A DNA stretch of 64,000 nucleotides from NCBI GenBank assembly GCA_030549205.1, contig JAUKTV010000003.1:2294001-2358000 (forward strand), read 5' to 3'. The notes beneath the pieces were generated by a model that saw only the letters and a list, made by a program, of their open reading frames with translations, searched no databases and was not told the origin of the DNA. Origin of the DNA: Apiosordaria backusii (Eukaryota > Ascomycota > Sordariomycetes > Sordariales > Lasiosphaeriaceae). Each line of letters starts with the position of its first letter. Within the stretch, counting starts at the first letter, position 1. Both the position numbers and the translations under genes were made by a program. Of this stretch, positions 25,101-36,438 are shown in pieces.

Positions 25101-25262
25101 CAATAACCCATGGTCTCCAAACATTTGCGCGGCCATGAGATCCGGTGGTAGTTGTGGCATAGGCAAACCATGTTCGGGATAGCCGCCAAAGATCTGAGGT
25201 GGCGGATTCATAAGCGGTGGTGCTTGTATGGGCATCTGGAAGCCCCCATGCATGTGGTCCAT
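22139..25262 (-). CDS. Zn2Cys6 (fungal binuclear cluster) transcription factor
   Basis: Nuclear regulator of about 935 aa. Minus-strand exons are 25262-25062, 24995-24868, 24806-24742, 24658-24332, 24276-23040 and 22988-22139; all junctions are GT/AG and the sum is in frame. The binuclear cluster is ACDMCRKKKIKCDGK...C..C......C, with cysteines at about 69, 72, 79, 86, 89 and 96, followed by a basic linker (EKKRNPPKG) and a short coiled coil (IEGLENRLGRMEHLLRL). The large middle exon is the fungal-specific transcription-factor domain (for example FPLFHQPTF and RVFWIAYMLDKDLCLRSGRPP). The C-terminus is low-complexity, with an Asn-rich run at about 22560-22605 and Gly/Pro-rich segments. I do not recognise the exact orthologue and assign no pathway. 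Confidence 0.92.
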
Positions 25263-28179
25263 TGTGAATCGTATTATCGCCTAACCGGCGTTCGTCTGCC
25301 GCAAAGTTGATACCAAGATGGCAAAGACGTAAGTGAGGTACCAAGAGTTCAGGGTTCGTGGGTAGGTCGGATCGGTCGAAACTGTTGCGAGCACCGATCG
25401 ATAATATAGATTATCAGGCGGGGCGGGCGGGACAATAAAGTGTGGAGGTGGGTAGGTGTGTCGAGGATCACTTTCGTAGGCGCCGAGCAAAGAAGGGGTT
25501 GCTATTATTACCGTCCAGTCTTTAGCCTTTCTTTGCGGGCAGGGCTGGTCAAATCAGGGGGAAGAGTGTGCCGGATGGCCCGGGTATCGGGGGCTGAGCT
25601 GCTGCTGAATACAGTTCGACTGCTTATGCCAACAAAAGACATACGAATATCACCTCAGCACTTTCGGTCGCGGGGTCGTGGGTGTTCGACGGTTCGGTTG
25701 TGACGCAGCACAACGTTGCGCAGGACGAGAAGAGCTCCAAGCTCGGGTCAGTTCAGGTTCCTCCAAAAATCTGCAGCCAGCTCGCTGGGATCCAATGTCT
25801 TAGTGCGGGAGGAGTCGCGAAAGCAAGCCACGCCGCGAATTGGCGAGACAGGGCTGAAGAGAAACCGGGGAGGCGATGGCTGGATATCGATGTGGGATTG
25901 CGATTGCGTTTGTTAGTGAGGACTCGCAGCGGTTCGAACCGACGGTCGAGTGATTAACTATTCGTTATGTACAGTCGAAAAGACGAAACCAGCAGAAAGG
26001 AGACAAGACGGCCACGAAGAAGGAAAGCTGCGGCAAAGCGCCCACCTATATTAAGGTCTGTCAGGGCCCCAGTTCACTGCGTCCCAGCGGGCTGCGTTAG
26101 CGGGGGACGAGCGAGCGATCACCAAGACTTGAAGACGTTAGGCAAGCAGGCATGTGGCATGTGGGGGCTGGGGTTCACTGAGCGCACGGGCTGGCGGCCG
26201 AAATTCAGGGTGTTCTGCTTGCTGTTCCAGGTCCTCATCCACACACTGCTTGGTAAGCTTCAATCAAAGCCGATGACGACGCAGACCCTTTTCCCCTCGG
26301 GGTTTGTTCATCATCTCAAGTCCGTTGAGTTCAAATTGTCCAGATGGGGGCATATCAAGCGGCACAGCGGAGGAATATCCTCCCATGCCCAGGACACCTC
26401 ACACATTGCCCACCATGCCGAGCCTCTCTGTTGTCAAGCTGCAGGAGTACCACAGTACAACCTACCCCAGACCAGACCCAAACGTTGAAGTTCATCGCTC
26501 AGGTGTCATTCACCGCCCCAGACCCGTAGTCCGGCGTTTGGAAGTGGGTTGAATACTAGTACTCTACTCCCGTTTAGGGGGGTGAAAAGGGGGGGCGGGC
26601 GTTATCGAAGCGGCATCCTGCAGTATCGGAGACATCTTTCTTTTCTCCTATCAATCTTTTAAGATGCTTTGTCCATTACGATCACCCGTCTCAAGGCCTC
26701 CAAAATGGACTGATGCCAATGAGTTGCAAGTATGAGAGTGGTTACGCAGAACTTTTGAATTCCAGGCATTGCAGAATCTGCCATGATGATGATGCTCAGG
26801 GACTCGATGTCATGCCATGCTCGTGAAGGCTTCCGCCGTCTTCTTTGAGTCTTCCACTGTCCGTTCTTCACTGCCCCCGAAACCCGAGGTTATCGAGGTC
26901 GATCACGAACTGCGAATCCTGTCAAAGAGAGGGCTTTTCTGGATTGAGCTCAACCGATTTGCGGGCAAGGGGTTCCCAGAAACTGCTGTTTGTGAGACAG
27001 TGATGAAACGGGGATGTTGTTGCCGTGGAGGGGTCGGCCCAAGGCCCCGCCGCTTGGACGTCAACGTACCATGGTCAGTCATGACAAATCCAACGACTTC
27101 AACTCTCTTAATTCTTTCAAAAGTATTTATCAAAGTCCTTGCTGAAGAACCATCTCTTTGCCAAGCAGCCAATACGCGGAACTTATCTCATCGTCCCATC
27201 TCGGAAGGATCAAAGATAAGACGAGGCTTAACTCTTACAGCATGAACCTGAAGCCCTGATATCCGGACATATAAGGTAGTCTCAGATCAGTAGTGTTTCT
27301 TACCTCGAGTGGTCAAGTGATCGTTGGTGGCCGAGTAGCTTCTTGTGGGGTCAAGCAGATGGTCAGCACAAAGAGCTTTTCGTCGCATCTCACTAATCAC
27401 AGACAGCCCTCTTTGGGAGCACGCCGATGATAGCCACGATGGCTGGCGGCTCAGCAAGGCTGTGTTGATGTGCTGTAATCCCTCAGCCTTGGGGTCCGGA
27501 ATTGGCAAACTTATGACGAGCCGTATGGTTCTCGTCTCCTTGCTCCGAACAAGCAAGATAGAACTCCTTTTCAGCCCTTGAATCCCTGAGCAACCAGCTT
27601 TTCAGTGAGCAACCCCTATCCAAAACACTCTGACTACCAACTGGTCACTCATACAACAACAAACAACGGCAAAGTAAACACATTCCACAACTATATTCAG
27701 AAACATGCTTGAATATGCTTAGGCAATATATACAACGAAAAGTTTCCGGACAAAAAAGACACCTTCCGCTTGCTTGATTCCTTCTCTTTTATCTCAAAAG
27801 TCCAAAATGTTACCCGGCCAGTAATTTCCATCGCCAGTCGGTATAATAGGTGACCACATATTTCCATAGCCAGCCCAGCCCAAGACCCATCCCAATAATC
27901 TATCCATGTAAAAGGTCCTGCGGCTGTCTGACCGAAAATCGCAAAAATGGCCCGGTATATCCAAAAAGATAAAGGCAAGCAAGTGGTGGTAGCTTGTAAA
28001 AAAAAGGTATCAAAGGTGAGTTCGCCAAACAAGCAATACTCGCTCTTCTAGAAGAATGTTCAAATGACAAAATGTCTCAACCCCCCCCCCCCCCCCGGAC
28101 GCCAGTGTACCAGACATTATTGAATAGGTAAGTGTGCGGCATGTACAAGTGTTGCGCCGCGAACACCATGCTTCGAACG
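25263..28179. other. Long upstream region of the Zn2Cys6 gene
   Basis: About 2.9 kb between the start of the Zn2Cys6 gene and the stop of the next minus-strand gene. Short frames on both strands have no motifs or splice partners. The right end (about 27600-28179) is AT-richer and probably holds the 3' UTR of the membrane-protein gene. I read the rest as promoter and long 5' leader. No tRNA was seen; the GGTTCGAACC stretch near 25932 lacks the pairing and A-box of a tRNA. Confidence 0.5.
28081..28097 (+). repeat. Poly(C) tract, 17 nt
   Basis: An uninterrupted run of about 17 C (G on the transcribed minus strand), about 85 bp beyond the stop codon of the membrane-protein gene, probably within its 3' UTR. 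Its true length is doubtful in an assembly that shows other C-run errors. Confidence 0.8.
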
Positions 28180-29773
28180 CTATGAATCTTCGGTGAACCG
28201 AGACTGAGAAACACGCGATCCCGCTTGCTGAACAGTGATACTTCGGCCGACAGGATCCTGAACTTGGAGGAGGTTGGGAAAGGCGGAACGGCGTTGGCCT
28301 TGGGGGAAGGGGCCGCGCTCCTCAATTGGAGTTCGTGCCGGGCCGCCGTGGTACACAATGACGCCGCTCTCGGGTCGCATCGGTGATCCTAGTTGCAAAG
28401 GCGGAAGGTTCGAGCTGTCGAGGAATGCCTGAGAATCCCTGTAGTAAGACGTACCGACGCTGTTATGCGGATCCGGATCGCTATATCCATCCCCGCCTGA
28501 CTCCAGCACTGACACCAACTTCCTCCCAGAGATGCGATAGAATCCCTTCTCCTGTGGTTCGGCGGGTGGTGCTTCGATAGCTCGGTTTCCGTTCAGTTTG
28601 GAGAGTGCAGATGGAATTGCGAATGGGAAGCCAAGTTGCGACATTCTTCCTGCTCCGCCACTAGGCCCAGACGACGGACCGGAACCGAGACCTCTGTCCC
28701 GGATCGTGCTATCCCCATCTCCAAGCAGCATAATCCCTCTCCCCTGCTGCTTCCTCCATTTGAGAAAAAACATCAGCACCAAAGCCACAATGGCAATACC
28801 GGCAACACTGCCCACCACTCCACCGACCACGGCGTTCCGGGCCTCGGGGGTCAGTCCAGGGCCAGAATCAGAGTTAGTGTCCTCTGGCGTAGGCTCCGGT
28901 CCCGGGATGCCAGCGATGCCGGTATCACCACCGAATCCGGTGACCACTACGGTTGGAACGGCCGATGTGGTCGAGGTTAGTCGAGTGCGCGTATTGGTGT
29001 TGCTCTTGGTAAAAGAAGAAGATGAAGTTGTTGAACGAAAGAAGGACGTCGAGGTCCTGGTGGAGTTTGAGAAAAGGCCTATTGTACTATTTGTAAAGAG
29101 TGTGGGTGGCAGGCGAGCTGGGACACGAGTTAGTTGAGGTCGGGATGTAACAGACAAAAGAAAGAAGAAACGCACTAGATGAGGAGTTAAAGTTCCCTGA
29201 GGAGAGAATGGGAAATGGGGGCGTAATGCCAGAAGGAGTGGACGTCAGCGTCTCGACGGACATAGACTGGAAGGAAGATGAGAACTCTGGCTCTGTCACG
29301 GCCGGAGGCGTGGGCGTCGGCGTGCCATCCTGGCTGGGATCGAGGGTCGGGTCGGGGAGAGACACGTTGGGCAATAGGTCGTCAGGCGTGGTGATGCCAG
29401 CAGTGACAGCTGCCGGAACGACGTCTATGGGTGACGGTGCGACGGGATCCGAGCGAAGGGTCGAAAGGCTAACGAGTGCGCCTGTGGCATCGATGTATTG
29501 AACGACAGAGACAGTTTGGATGACAACGACCTGGCGCGCATGCAGTTTCACATCTGAGGGGGAACGAATGTGGTTATTTTGTGATTGTTGTTGTGGTTGT
29601 TGTTTAGGTGGTTGAGAGTCCTCGAGCGATTGAGAGAACTCCTGATGCAGGTGTCGGTGCTGGTTGTGGTGGTGGATGACGGGAGAGTGGTTGTGGGCGT
29701 GATCGTGGCGGGTGCGGCGGGCCTGAAAGAGTGAAGGCCCGGCGCCGCCAGCGCCCTGGTTGTGGTTAGTCAT
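28180..29773 (-). CDS. Single-pass membrane protein with His-rich N-terminus and Ser/Thr-rich ectodomain
   Basis: About 511 aa in two exons (29773-29176 and 29117-28180); the 58-nt intron has a CTAAC branch site. The first 50 residues are His-rich (DHAHNHSPVIHHHNQHRHLH). A long Ser/Thr/Pro-rich stretch follows, suited to O-glycosylation. One strong transmembrane helix (GGVVGSVAGIAIVALVLMFF) lies at about residues 293-316, followed at once by basic residues KWRK, so the C-terminal part is predicted cytoplasmic. No cleavable signal peptide is visible at this start, so either the protein is inserted by its single helix or a 5' exon is missing. The architecture resembles fungal cell-wall or surface sensors (Mid2/WSC-like), but no WSC cysteine domain is present. 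Function unknown. Confidence 0.8.
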
Positions 29774-31213
29774 GGCGCTTCCAGGTTGCGTAGGCAGCGC
29801 AGGCTGGGAAAAGTGGGAAAAACGAGTGACGGCAGCTAAGAGTTGCCCAAAAAGGAGTGTGGTGGGAGTGTCTCGGTGATCGGTAGCCGGTACGGGACCC
29901 GTATTGGCGTGAGCCCTAGCAGCAGGAATCCCGTATTCGATTTGCGTTGGATTGCTGCGGCTCGTAATGGATGTGGTGCTGCGTGATTCGGTGCAGTTGA
30001 CTTGTCATGGTCGCTATCATTCCATCATCTTGGCCGTCGCTTCGTCGCTTGCTTGCTTGCTTTTTGGTCCAGAGTCGCAGTGCCGACCGTCGTGTTTCCA
30101 AGTACCAGACTGCTGACTGACTGACTTTAGGATCGCTGTCCTCTCTTGCCGATCTGCTCCATGTGGGCTCTGCGCTGTGTCGCTGCGTGTCGGGGCGGGA
30201 TCTGGTGCTCCTGTTCACGTTGACCGGCGACGAGAGGGAAGAGAGACTGAGAGAGAAAAAAGAACAAGGGCGCTGGCATGAATATACAGCAGAATCCTCC
30301 CGTGTTTTCCTTCAAAGGTAATTAAAATTGCTGCTGGCGTTGCAGAAACAGCCCAGGGAGCCCAACAGTCCAAGACCAAACGACGAGCTCCGCAGCGCGG
30401 GCGGGCATCAAGTCTGAACCAGTTCTGCAATCTCGCTTCGTGGTGAAGGTTGGCTCTTCTTCAGCACCCCAGCCCGCCATTGGCCAATCACCGACGCCTC
30501 TGCCCTGCGGGATTGCGGGTTCCCACCTGCCCATTGGCCCACACTTTCGATATGCATTCTTGGGGCCAGAGTTGTGCTCTGCCTATCGCAGTTGAGCGAC
30601 CGGCCTTTTGCACAAAAAAACACGAGCTTCATTTTGGAGATGGCCAAGTCAAAAGGTTACACCGACGGGAACAGGCGTGCCATGTCTCTCGTGTCGGCGG
30701 TGACCATGATGACTGCCGCGACCCCAATCTCACTTCGAGGGCACTCCATCATAGAGCTCCATAGTGATACTTGGTGTGCTCCATCGATCGTTTCATAAAC
30801 CTCCGTTCCCTCCTCTTTGATATGCCAAATTAATCCCATCATCCGATTTGGCAGGGCAGCCCGAGCCGACTCGGAGGAATCGCGGGTGCCGGAAGATAGG
30901 TAGCGCAACATCGGACGAAGAACAGCCTGCCAGTGTTCCCTGTGTGCGGGGCTTGGGTAACCTGCGTTAGCTCAACTGCTTCAACTCAACCTCACCTCTT
31001 GGGCACTCACACTGCACCCACCACGCACCACCACGTCTGTGAAGCTCCAGTTAGGAACACAGCCTCCTCTAGCATTATTGCGGAGCCACATTTTTGCTTT
31101 CGTTATACAGAGACGTATTGTTGTCTTACCTGAAATTCTGTGTAGTTTATCCAGTTGGTTTATGTTGGCAGACTTTTAACATATCGTCAAATACAACTAG
31201 CGTTTCTGACGTC
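29774..31213. other. Divergent promoter region
   Basis: About 1.4 kb between the divergently transcribed membrane-protein gene (-) and hydrolase gene (+), expected to hold both promoters and 5' UTRs. Short frames show no recognisable products. No repeat or RNA gene was seen. Confidence 0.55.
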
Positions 31214-33312
31214 ATGCCATCAACCACAAGCCCAAACCTATCACCACCGCCGTCTGTGCATTCGACCCTCCAGCCGCCAGACTCTCACAGGTTGCCGGCA
31301 TGGTCATCTGGCCCGGGTCTTGTCCGCGATCCCCGGATGTCCTCGACACAATCATTAGTGTCGTCGACGGCGGGGATAACAATGGAGGAGCATGGGCAGC
31401 CAAAGAGGCGCAGGCTGCTGCTAATCTATATCCACGGCTTCATGGGAAACGACTCGTCATTCCGCTCATTTCCCGCACATGTTCATGCTTTTCTGAAGGA
31501 GACACTTGCCAAAACTCATGTCATTCACACCAAAATTTATCCCCGATACAAGACATACAAATCGATTGAGGTTGCATGCGAGAATTTCAGCAAATGGCTG
31601 AAGCCCCATGAATCCCCCTCCACCGATGTGGTCTTGGTAGGACACTCAATGGGTGGTCTGCTAGCTGCCGATATTGTCTTGTTGGTAAGTTTGCCTGCTG
31701 CAATGAATCTCTCTTCACTGTGCATAAGCCCCCATGACGGTCTTTATTGGGGGCGGCCACTGCTGAATGTGTTTCCTTGAGGCAAAAGCTTGAGCTGACA
31801 ACTACCCCTTCTTAGCCAAGACATGACGGGCCACCAAACGGAGGACCTCCTTTCCGTCACCGCATCCTAGGGAGTATCTCTCTCGACGCTCCCTTGCTTG
31901 GCCTGCACCCTGGAATCGTGGTATCCGGCATAGCCAGTCTCTTCCGGCCCTCACCTGGGCCCGTTCCTGTTCAAGATCGCAACGCCTCCGATTCAGTGAT
32001 ACCTCGAGACATTGCGCCATCACCATCAGGAAGGATATCTCCTGACGCCTCAATCTACAACCAAATCCAGCCTCCGTCAGGGGCAGCCTCCCCCAGCCTC
32101 AGGTCATTCCCTTTCCCCTCACCATCTCCAGCTGCAGAACCAGACCCGACATACAACCCAACCTTCTTCAACGACGTCGCCTTCATCGACCGCGGCTGGC
32201 TCAAAAACATAGCCCACTTCGCCCAGAAACACAAACAAGAAAACCTCATCGAAGCAGCCGCCAACCACATCGTCTCCCACCTCGAATTCGGCGGCTGCCT
32301 CGCCGACTTCAACGGCCTAAAGTCCCGATACAAGAGACTCCGCCGCCTAGAAGACATCGACGACATAACCCACCCCGAACTCGGCCCCCGAGTCCGCTTC
32401 GTAAACTACTACACCATCTCTACCGGCATCCCAAAGAAACCCCGCAAACCCAGCACCCCCCCACCCCCAAGCAACGGCCTCCTCAGACCGTCCACCTCCT
32501 CCCCAAAACAATCAGGCGTCTCAACCCCCCGCATCTCCATAGAAGACCACAGCGAAACCGGCCGCACCGAAATCCTCCAAGTTCTAGACCCAACCCCGAT
32601 CCCTGAAGAACCAGAGAAAGAGGAGCTTTCCCCCCCAATACAAGGCTCATCACAGCCTTCCCCAGAAGAAGAAGAAGATGATGACACCCTCCCCCCAATC
32701 CCCGATGAACCAACCCCGCCAACCCCCCCAGATTTAGACTCCCTCCCCGACAAAGACTCCCGCAAGCAAGCCGAAAAGACCTACAAGTCCTTGAAGAAAA
32801 CCTACGAAGAAGCAGTCAAGTCCCGCAGCAAAGCCATCAGATCCCGGGAAAAGGCCCTCGCGCAAAAAGCAAAAGAGGCAGAAAGGCAACAAAAGGCCAA
32901 TCTCAAATCCCAGCAGCAGCAGCAAAAAGCTGAGCAGAAAGCTCAAGAAAGGGAGCAAAAGGCCCATGACAAAGAGCAGAAACGTCTTCAGAGAGCTAAA
33001 CTCCAGAAGCCTCCTCAATCTGAACAAGACAATGATGGCGGCTACTACGAAGAGGAGGAGGGGAAGCCAGAGAAGAAGCGTCTGGGCAAGTTCTGCCTGC
33101 TCCCAAGAGAAAGAGACAACGACAAGTGTTGGGTCCAAGTCTACATGCAAGACGTCGACGAGGTGGGGGCTCACTGCGGATTATTCTTCGACTCGGCGCC
33201 TCACTATGAGCGGCTTGTTGGTGATGTCGGGGAGAGGATCGCGCAGTGGATAAGGGAGGATGCAGACAGGAGGGCGGTGTGGGAGGAAGGGGTTGTTGCT
33301 GATCTTGACTAA
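31214..33312 (+). CDS. Alpha/beta-hydrolase (lipase-like) with long charged C-terminal region
   Basis: About 655 aa. Exons are 31214-31684 and 31816-33312; the 131-nt intron falls after ADIVLL and the next exon resumes with PRHDGPP. The N-terminal third is an alpha/beta-hydrolase fold: strand and oxyanion turn LLLIYIHGFMGND (His74-Gly75) and nucleophile elbow GHSMGG (Ser145), with SISLDAPLLGLHP following. This resembles the DUF676/serine-esterase group found on lipids or in the ER. The acid and His of the triad cannot be placed with confidence. The middle is Pro-rich, then comes a Lys/Gln/Glu-rich probable coiled coil (about residues 490-560). The C-terminal block KKRLGKFCLLPRERDNDK...WVQVYMQDVDEVGAHCGLFF looks like a folded domain. 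In-frame upstream codons extend to 31094; 31214 was chosen as the simplest start. Substrate unknown. Confidence 0.85.
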
Positions 33313-35135
33313 CTAACTAACCACACACAGGGGGGGTAGATATACATGTAATGTGTAATAGCGTTAATGCAAGAGATATCAATTTACTTTCAAATAATAC
33401 TCTTGATATTATGATGGCCCATCTACATACCTACCATATCATGCCGTGTCCTTTCTCATCTCTGGATGTGGCTTGCAAAATACTGTGTTGTTGGCTGGTT
33501 TGACGTGAAGCAGACACCAACACGAATCGAACACCATTGTCGACCAGCAAAACTTTATTTTTCTGCATTACAGACTTTGGAGCTTGGTCCGCGCAATGAA
33601 ATGAGTGATTCTGGATTTGGGCAGATAAACATATCATCTTCGATATCCAATCTCCCAGCACTCGAATATCATCCCAACTTTCAGCGGCAAAGACACCACC
33701 CGCCGCACCCATACATACACCCCCCAAACACTCGGTAATCTTACCTGCAAGTCTACGGCCCCAACCGCCAGTTGTTAGTCATTCGACAACATAAGTAACT
33801 ACAGCCAAGAGATTCGATAGTGAAGTGAAAGAGCTTCTTGGTCGGGAGCGAGATTCCCCAGACAACATATCGGCACAAAAAACATACCAGCCCCTTCCCC
33901 AATCTACATCCACTCATCATCAAGTCACATATCACACACATCACATAAATTTCACTTTTTCAATCACCGGCACAAAAGGGTATACAGATAGCAAACGCTG
34001 CTTTATTATCGCTTTTCAACCCCGACCTCCCATCATCTCTCCCCTGATATCATCCCTCTACCACACCCCTATGAAGACCAACTCCTATGCCATGCCTTCC
34101 TAATCAATCTCCCTATAACTAGGCGAGGAAAAAAGCAGCAGCAGCGTAAAGCAGCACCGACCACAAATACCACAATGACCTGTCCCGACCATGAAGACCC
34201 GGAAAAAGATCCCCCTCAGAATATAAAAACTCCTCTTCGTAAAAAAAAAGAAGCCCACGGACAACCCGATGACCCATATATCTTCCCTCTCTTACTAACC
34301 CCCTTTTCATGGTCATGAATGTCCCTTATAATCCCGGTCCCGATTCCCTTTCCCTCTTGGTCTTTGGTTGTTGTGTGTGGTCATTCGGTTCTCGTTCTTT
34401 CCCCCCGAAAAAAAAAAGTACAATACGCGCGTCAAGTAAAAGCCCGCCTTGCCCTCATCATGTTTCTCATGTCCTGCTTGGTATGATTGATCTTGTGTGA
34501 ACGTTCCCCCCCAACCTCGCCAAATTTCAGAACGATGAAATGCCAAAAGTAACCCTCAAGCCAAAGGTATAAAGCTTGTTTGTTTGTTGTGTTGATGTTT
34601 TCTTTGTCCCCTTGCCTGGGGAATATCAAATTAGATGTAAAAAAAGACAGAACCTTAAAACCCCAACGCCATGCTGAAAAATCAAATTTGCAAAATGCAA
34701 AACAAAATGTGTTTTTGTGTGTCCCCCGGTGATGCCTCTCTCTTGTCCCACGACATGTGGTTACCCGCAAAGCCAATGCCCTCTACTCGACAGCGAAGCC
34801 ATCAAGCAAACACGAAAACATCGACTGGTTGCAACTTGAGGCATGCCCGTATTTGCTGTGGACAAAAGGCTCTTGTTGATCAAGCCGATGCCTATCAACT
34901 ATGCGGCTGATGCCTCTCGTTCGCACGTCGGTGCCTATCGTTGTTGCTGCTGACCCGTCGCGTTTCGAATAAAATGCCCCAAAAAAGCTCTGACCGTCTT
35001 TCGTCTCGGTTGCCGTCTCTCAAAGCAAAAATGCAAGACAAGCAGAATTTTTTTGGCTGTGTCGCGGATGAGGGAAAGGTCATCGTCAACCGGTACACCA
35101 GGTATCACCCTGAACACTGATCAGGTGCGGCTTTT
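33313..35135. other. Convergent 3' region of the hydrolase and MED19 genes
   Basis: 1.8 kb between two convergent genes, AT-rich with several A and T runs (for example near 34240 and 34410) that fit 3' UTRs and poly(A) sites. One copy of a short tRNA-like repeat is listed separately. No gene is supported. Confidence 0.55.
33511..33580 (-). repeat. tRNA-like short repeat, copy 1
   Basis: On the minus strand this reads ccaaagtctgtaatgcag...tgctggtcgacaatggtgttcg attcgtg. It matches copy 2 at 37981-38052 (opposite strand) over about 70 nt, at roughly 85% identity by eye. The TGTTCGATTCG element resembles a pol III B-box. The A-box is decayed here, and the acceptor and D stems do not pair, so this is not a functional tRNA gene. 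It is probably a fragment of a tRNA-derived SINE or a dead tRNA. Confidence 0.6.
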
Positions 35136-36438
35136 CTAATTGGCACGTGGCCGGCGTCCTCGTCCCTGCGTTTTGGCACCACCTTTCGCAGTCTGCGACT
35201 TGGTGGCTGCACGCTTGGGCGGCGGCTGGCTGGGCTCGGCGGCTGGGGACTCCTAGGTTCCAGCGCCATAGACCGGTTGCCGGGCTTGAGAGTACGTCTG
35301 TGAGACTGTATGGGTCTATTCATGCAATGTCAGTAAAAGATGTTCTCAATGCTCACGATCAGCCATGAAGAAGCACCTTTTTTCTGCGCTTGTTGCCAGA
35401 CGCCATGTCGCCCTCTCCAGTAGAGTAGCCTGACGCAGCGCCTGTGTCATCGTCTGGGAAGCCTTCGCCATAGCCTTCGAAGCTGCTGTCACCGTAGCTT
35501 CTCTTCTTGATGGCACGCTTAGCCCTATCTTGGGCAGCGACCGGGGTGCCAACCTTGATGCGCGGCTGTTGAACACCTCCAATGTTGAGCGGGGTGTTGG
35601 GTGCGGTAGGTCTGGCAGAGGACATTGCTTTGTCGCCCTTCCCGGGACCAATCTCGCCCAAGACCGAGCTGTCCCATACACTCTTGGGCACAACGCCCTT
35701 GCTCATAGTTGTAGCACGCAACAACTTGCTCTTGACCTCGGAGTTAAATCCATGAAGAATATCTTTGCCTCTGACATATCTCGCATCCCAAACGTCCTCG
35801 GGGACTTGCATCAGCCAGAGCATGCTATCCTCTCGATGCGGGTCTTGCTTGACCGAGTCGAAGTGACCTTGGACGCCGAGCTTCTTAATATGGCCCTTGT
35901 ACGTCTTCCTGAGCGCGTTCTTCTCGCCATTCGGGAGCACACGGGCTACCGAGTCGGCAAGTGCAGTCAAGCCGTAGAGCTCAAAGAGATCTTCCGACAC
36001 ATGCGGCCGCGGAGTAGGATGCGCTAAAAAGAGCTACGTGTTAACCAAGTCTTTGAACTTTTAGATAGCAATAGTCACCAAGAAACCACTGCATTCACCG
36101 AGTTTCAAGGGAGCCTTACGAGTTCTGCAAAGGAGGTATTTCTCGCCCACATCAAGGTGCAGGTCATCAATACCAAGTTTGCGGCCCTCGCTGTGCACTT
36201 TCTTCGTCTGTCTGTCGCCGAGATCTTCAAAGGCTCGCTTGCGCTTGTGGGGAGAGTCTCCGCCCATGACGACGTCCTGTGTGGTGTCGGTAGGTATCGA
36301 GCTTCCGTTGACGCTGTGGGCAGGAGTGGGCAGAGCGGTCGTAATAGACGTCATGGAGCTGCTCATGCTCATGTTTTGGTCGCTCGTGCCGGGAGAGAAT
36401 TGCGAGGGGCTTTGCGGAGTCTGAGGGTGGAAGGACAT
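35136..36438 (-). CDS. med19: Mediator complex subunit 19 (Rox3)
   Basis: Head/middle-module subunit of Mediator, which links transcription factors to RNA polymerase II in the nucleus. Exon 1 (36438-36120) and exon 2 (36023-35377) are joined by a 96-nt intron. The family core is clear: DLFELYGLTALADSVARVLP, then GEKNALRKTYKGHIKKLGVQG and WLMQVPEDVWDARY. The C-terminal end needs care. Without further splicing the protein stops at 35359 after KKRRKKVLLHG. A GT donor at 35376 and an AG at 35253 would instead add a 38-aa basic tail (ESPAAEPSQPPPKRAATKSQ..., ending RGRRPRAN), for 360 aa in total. I favour the spliced form because the tail looks coding and fits the lysine-rich ends of this family. 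The acceptor at 35324-35325 is another option. Confidence 0.9.

Noticed and set aside
25925..25960. GGTTCGAACC sequence resembling a tRNA T-loop
   Set aside because: Flanking bases do not form a T-stem and no upstream tRNA body exists.
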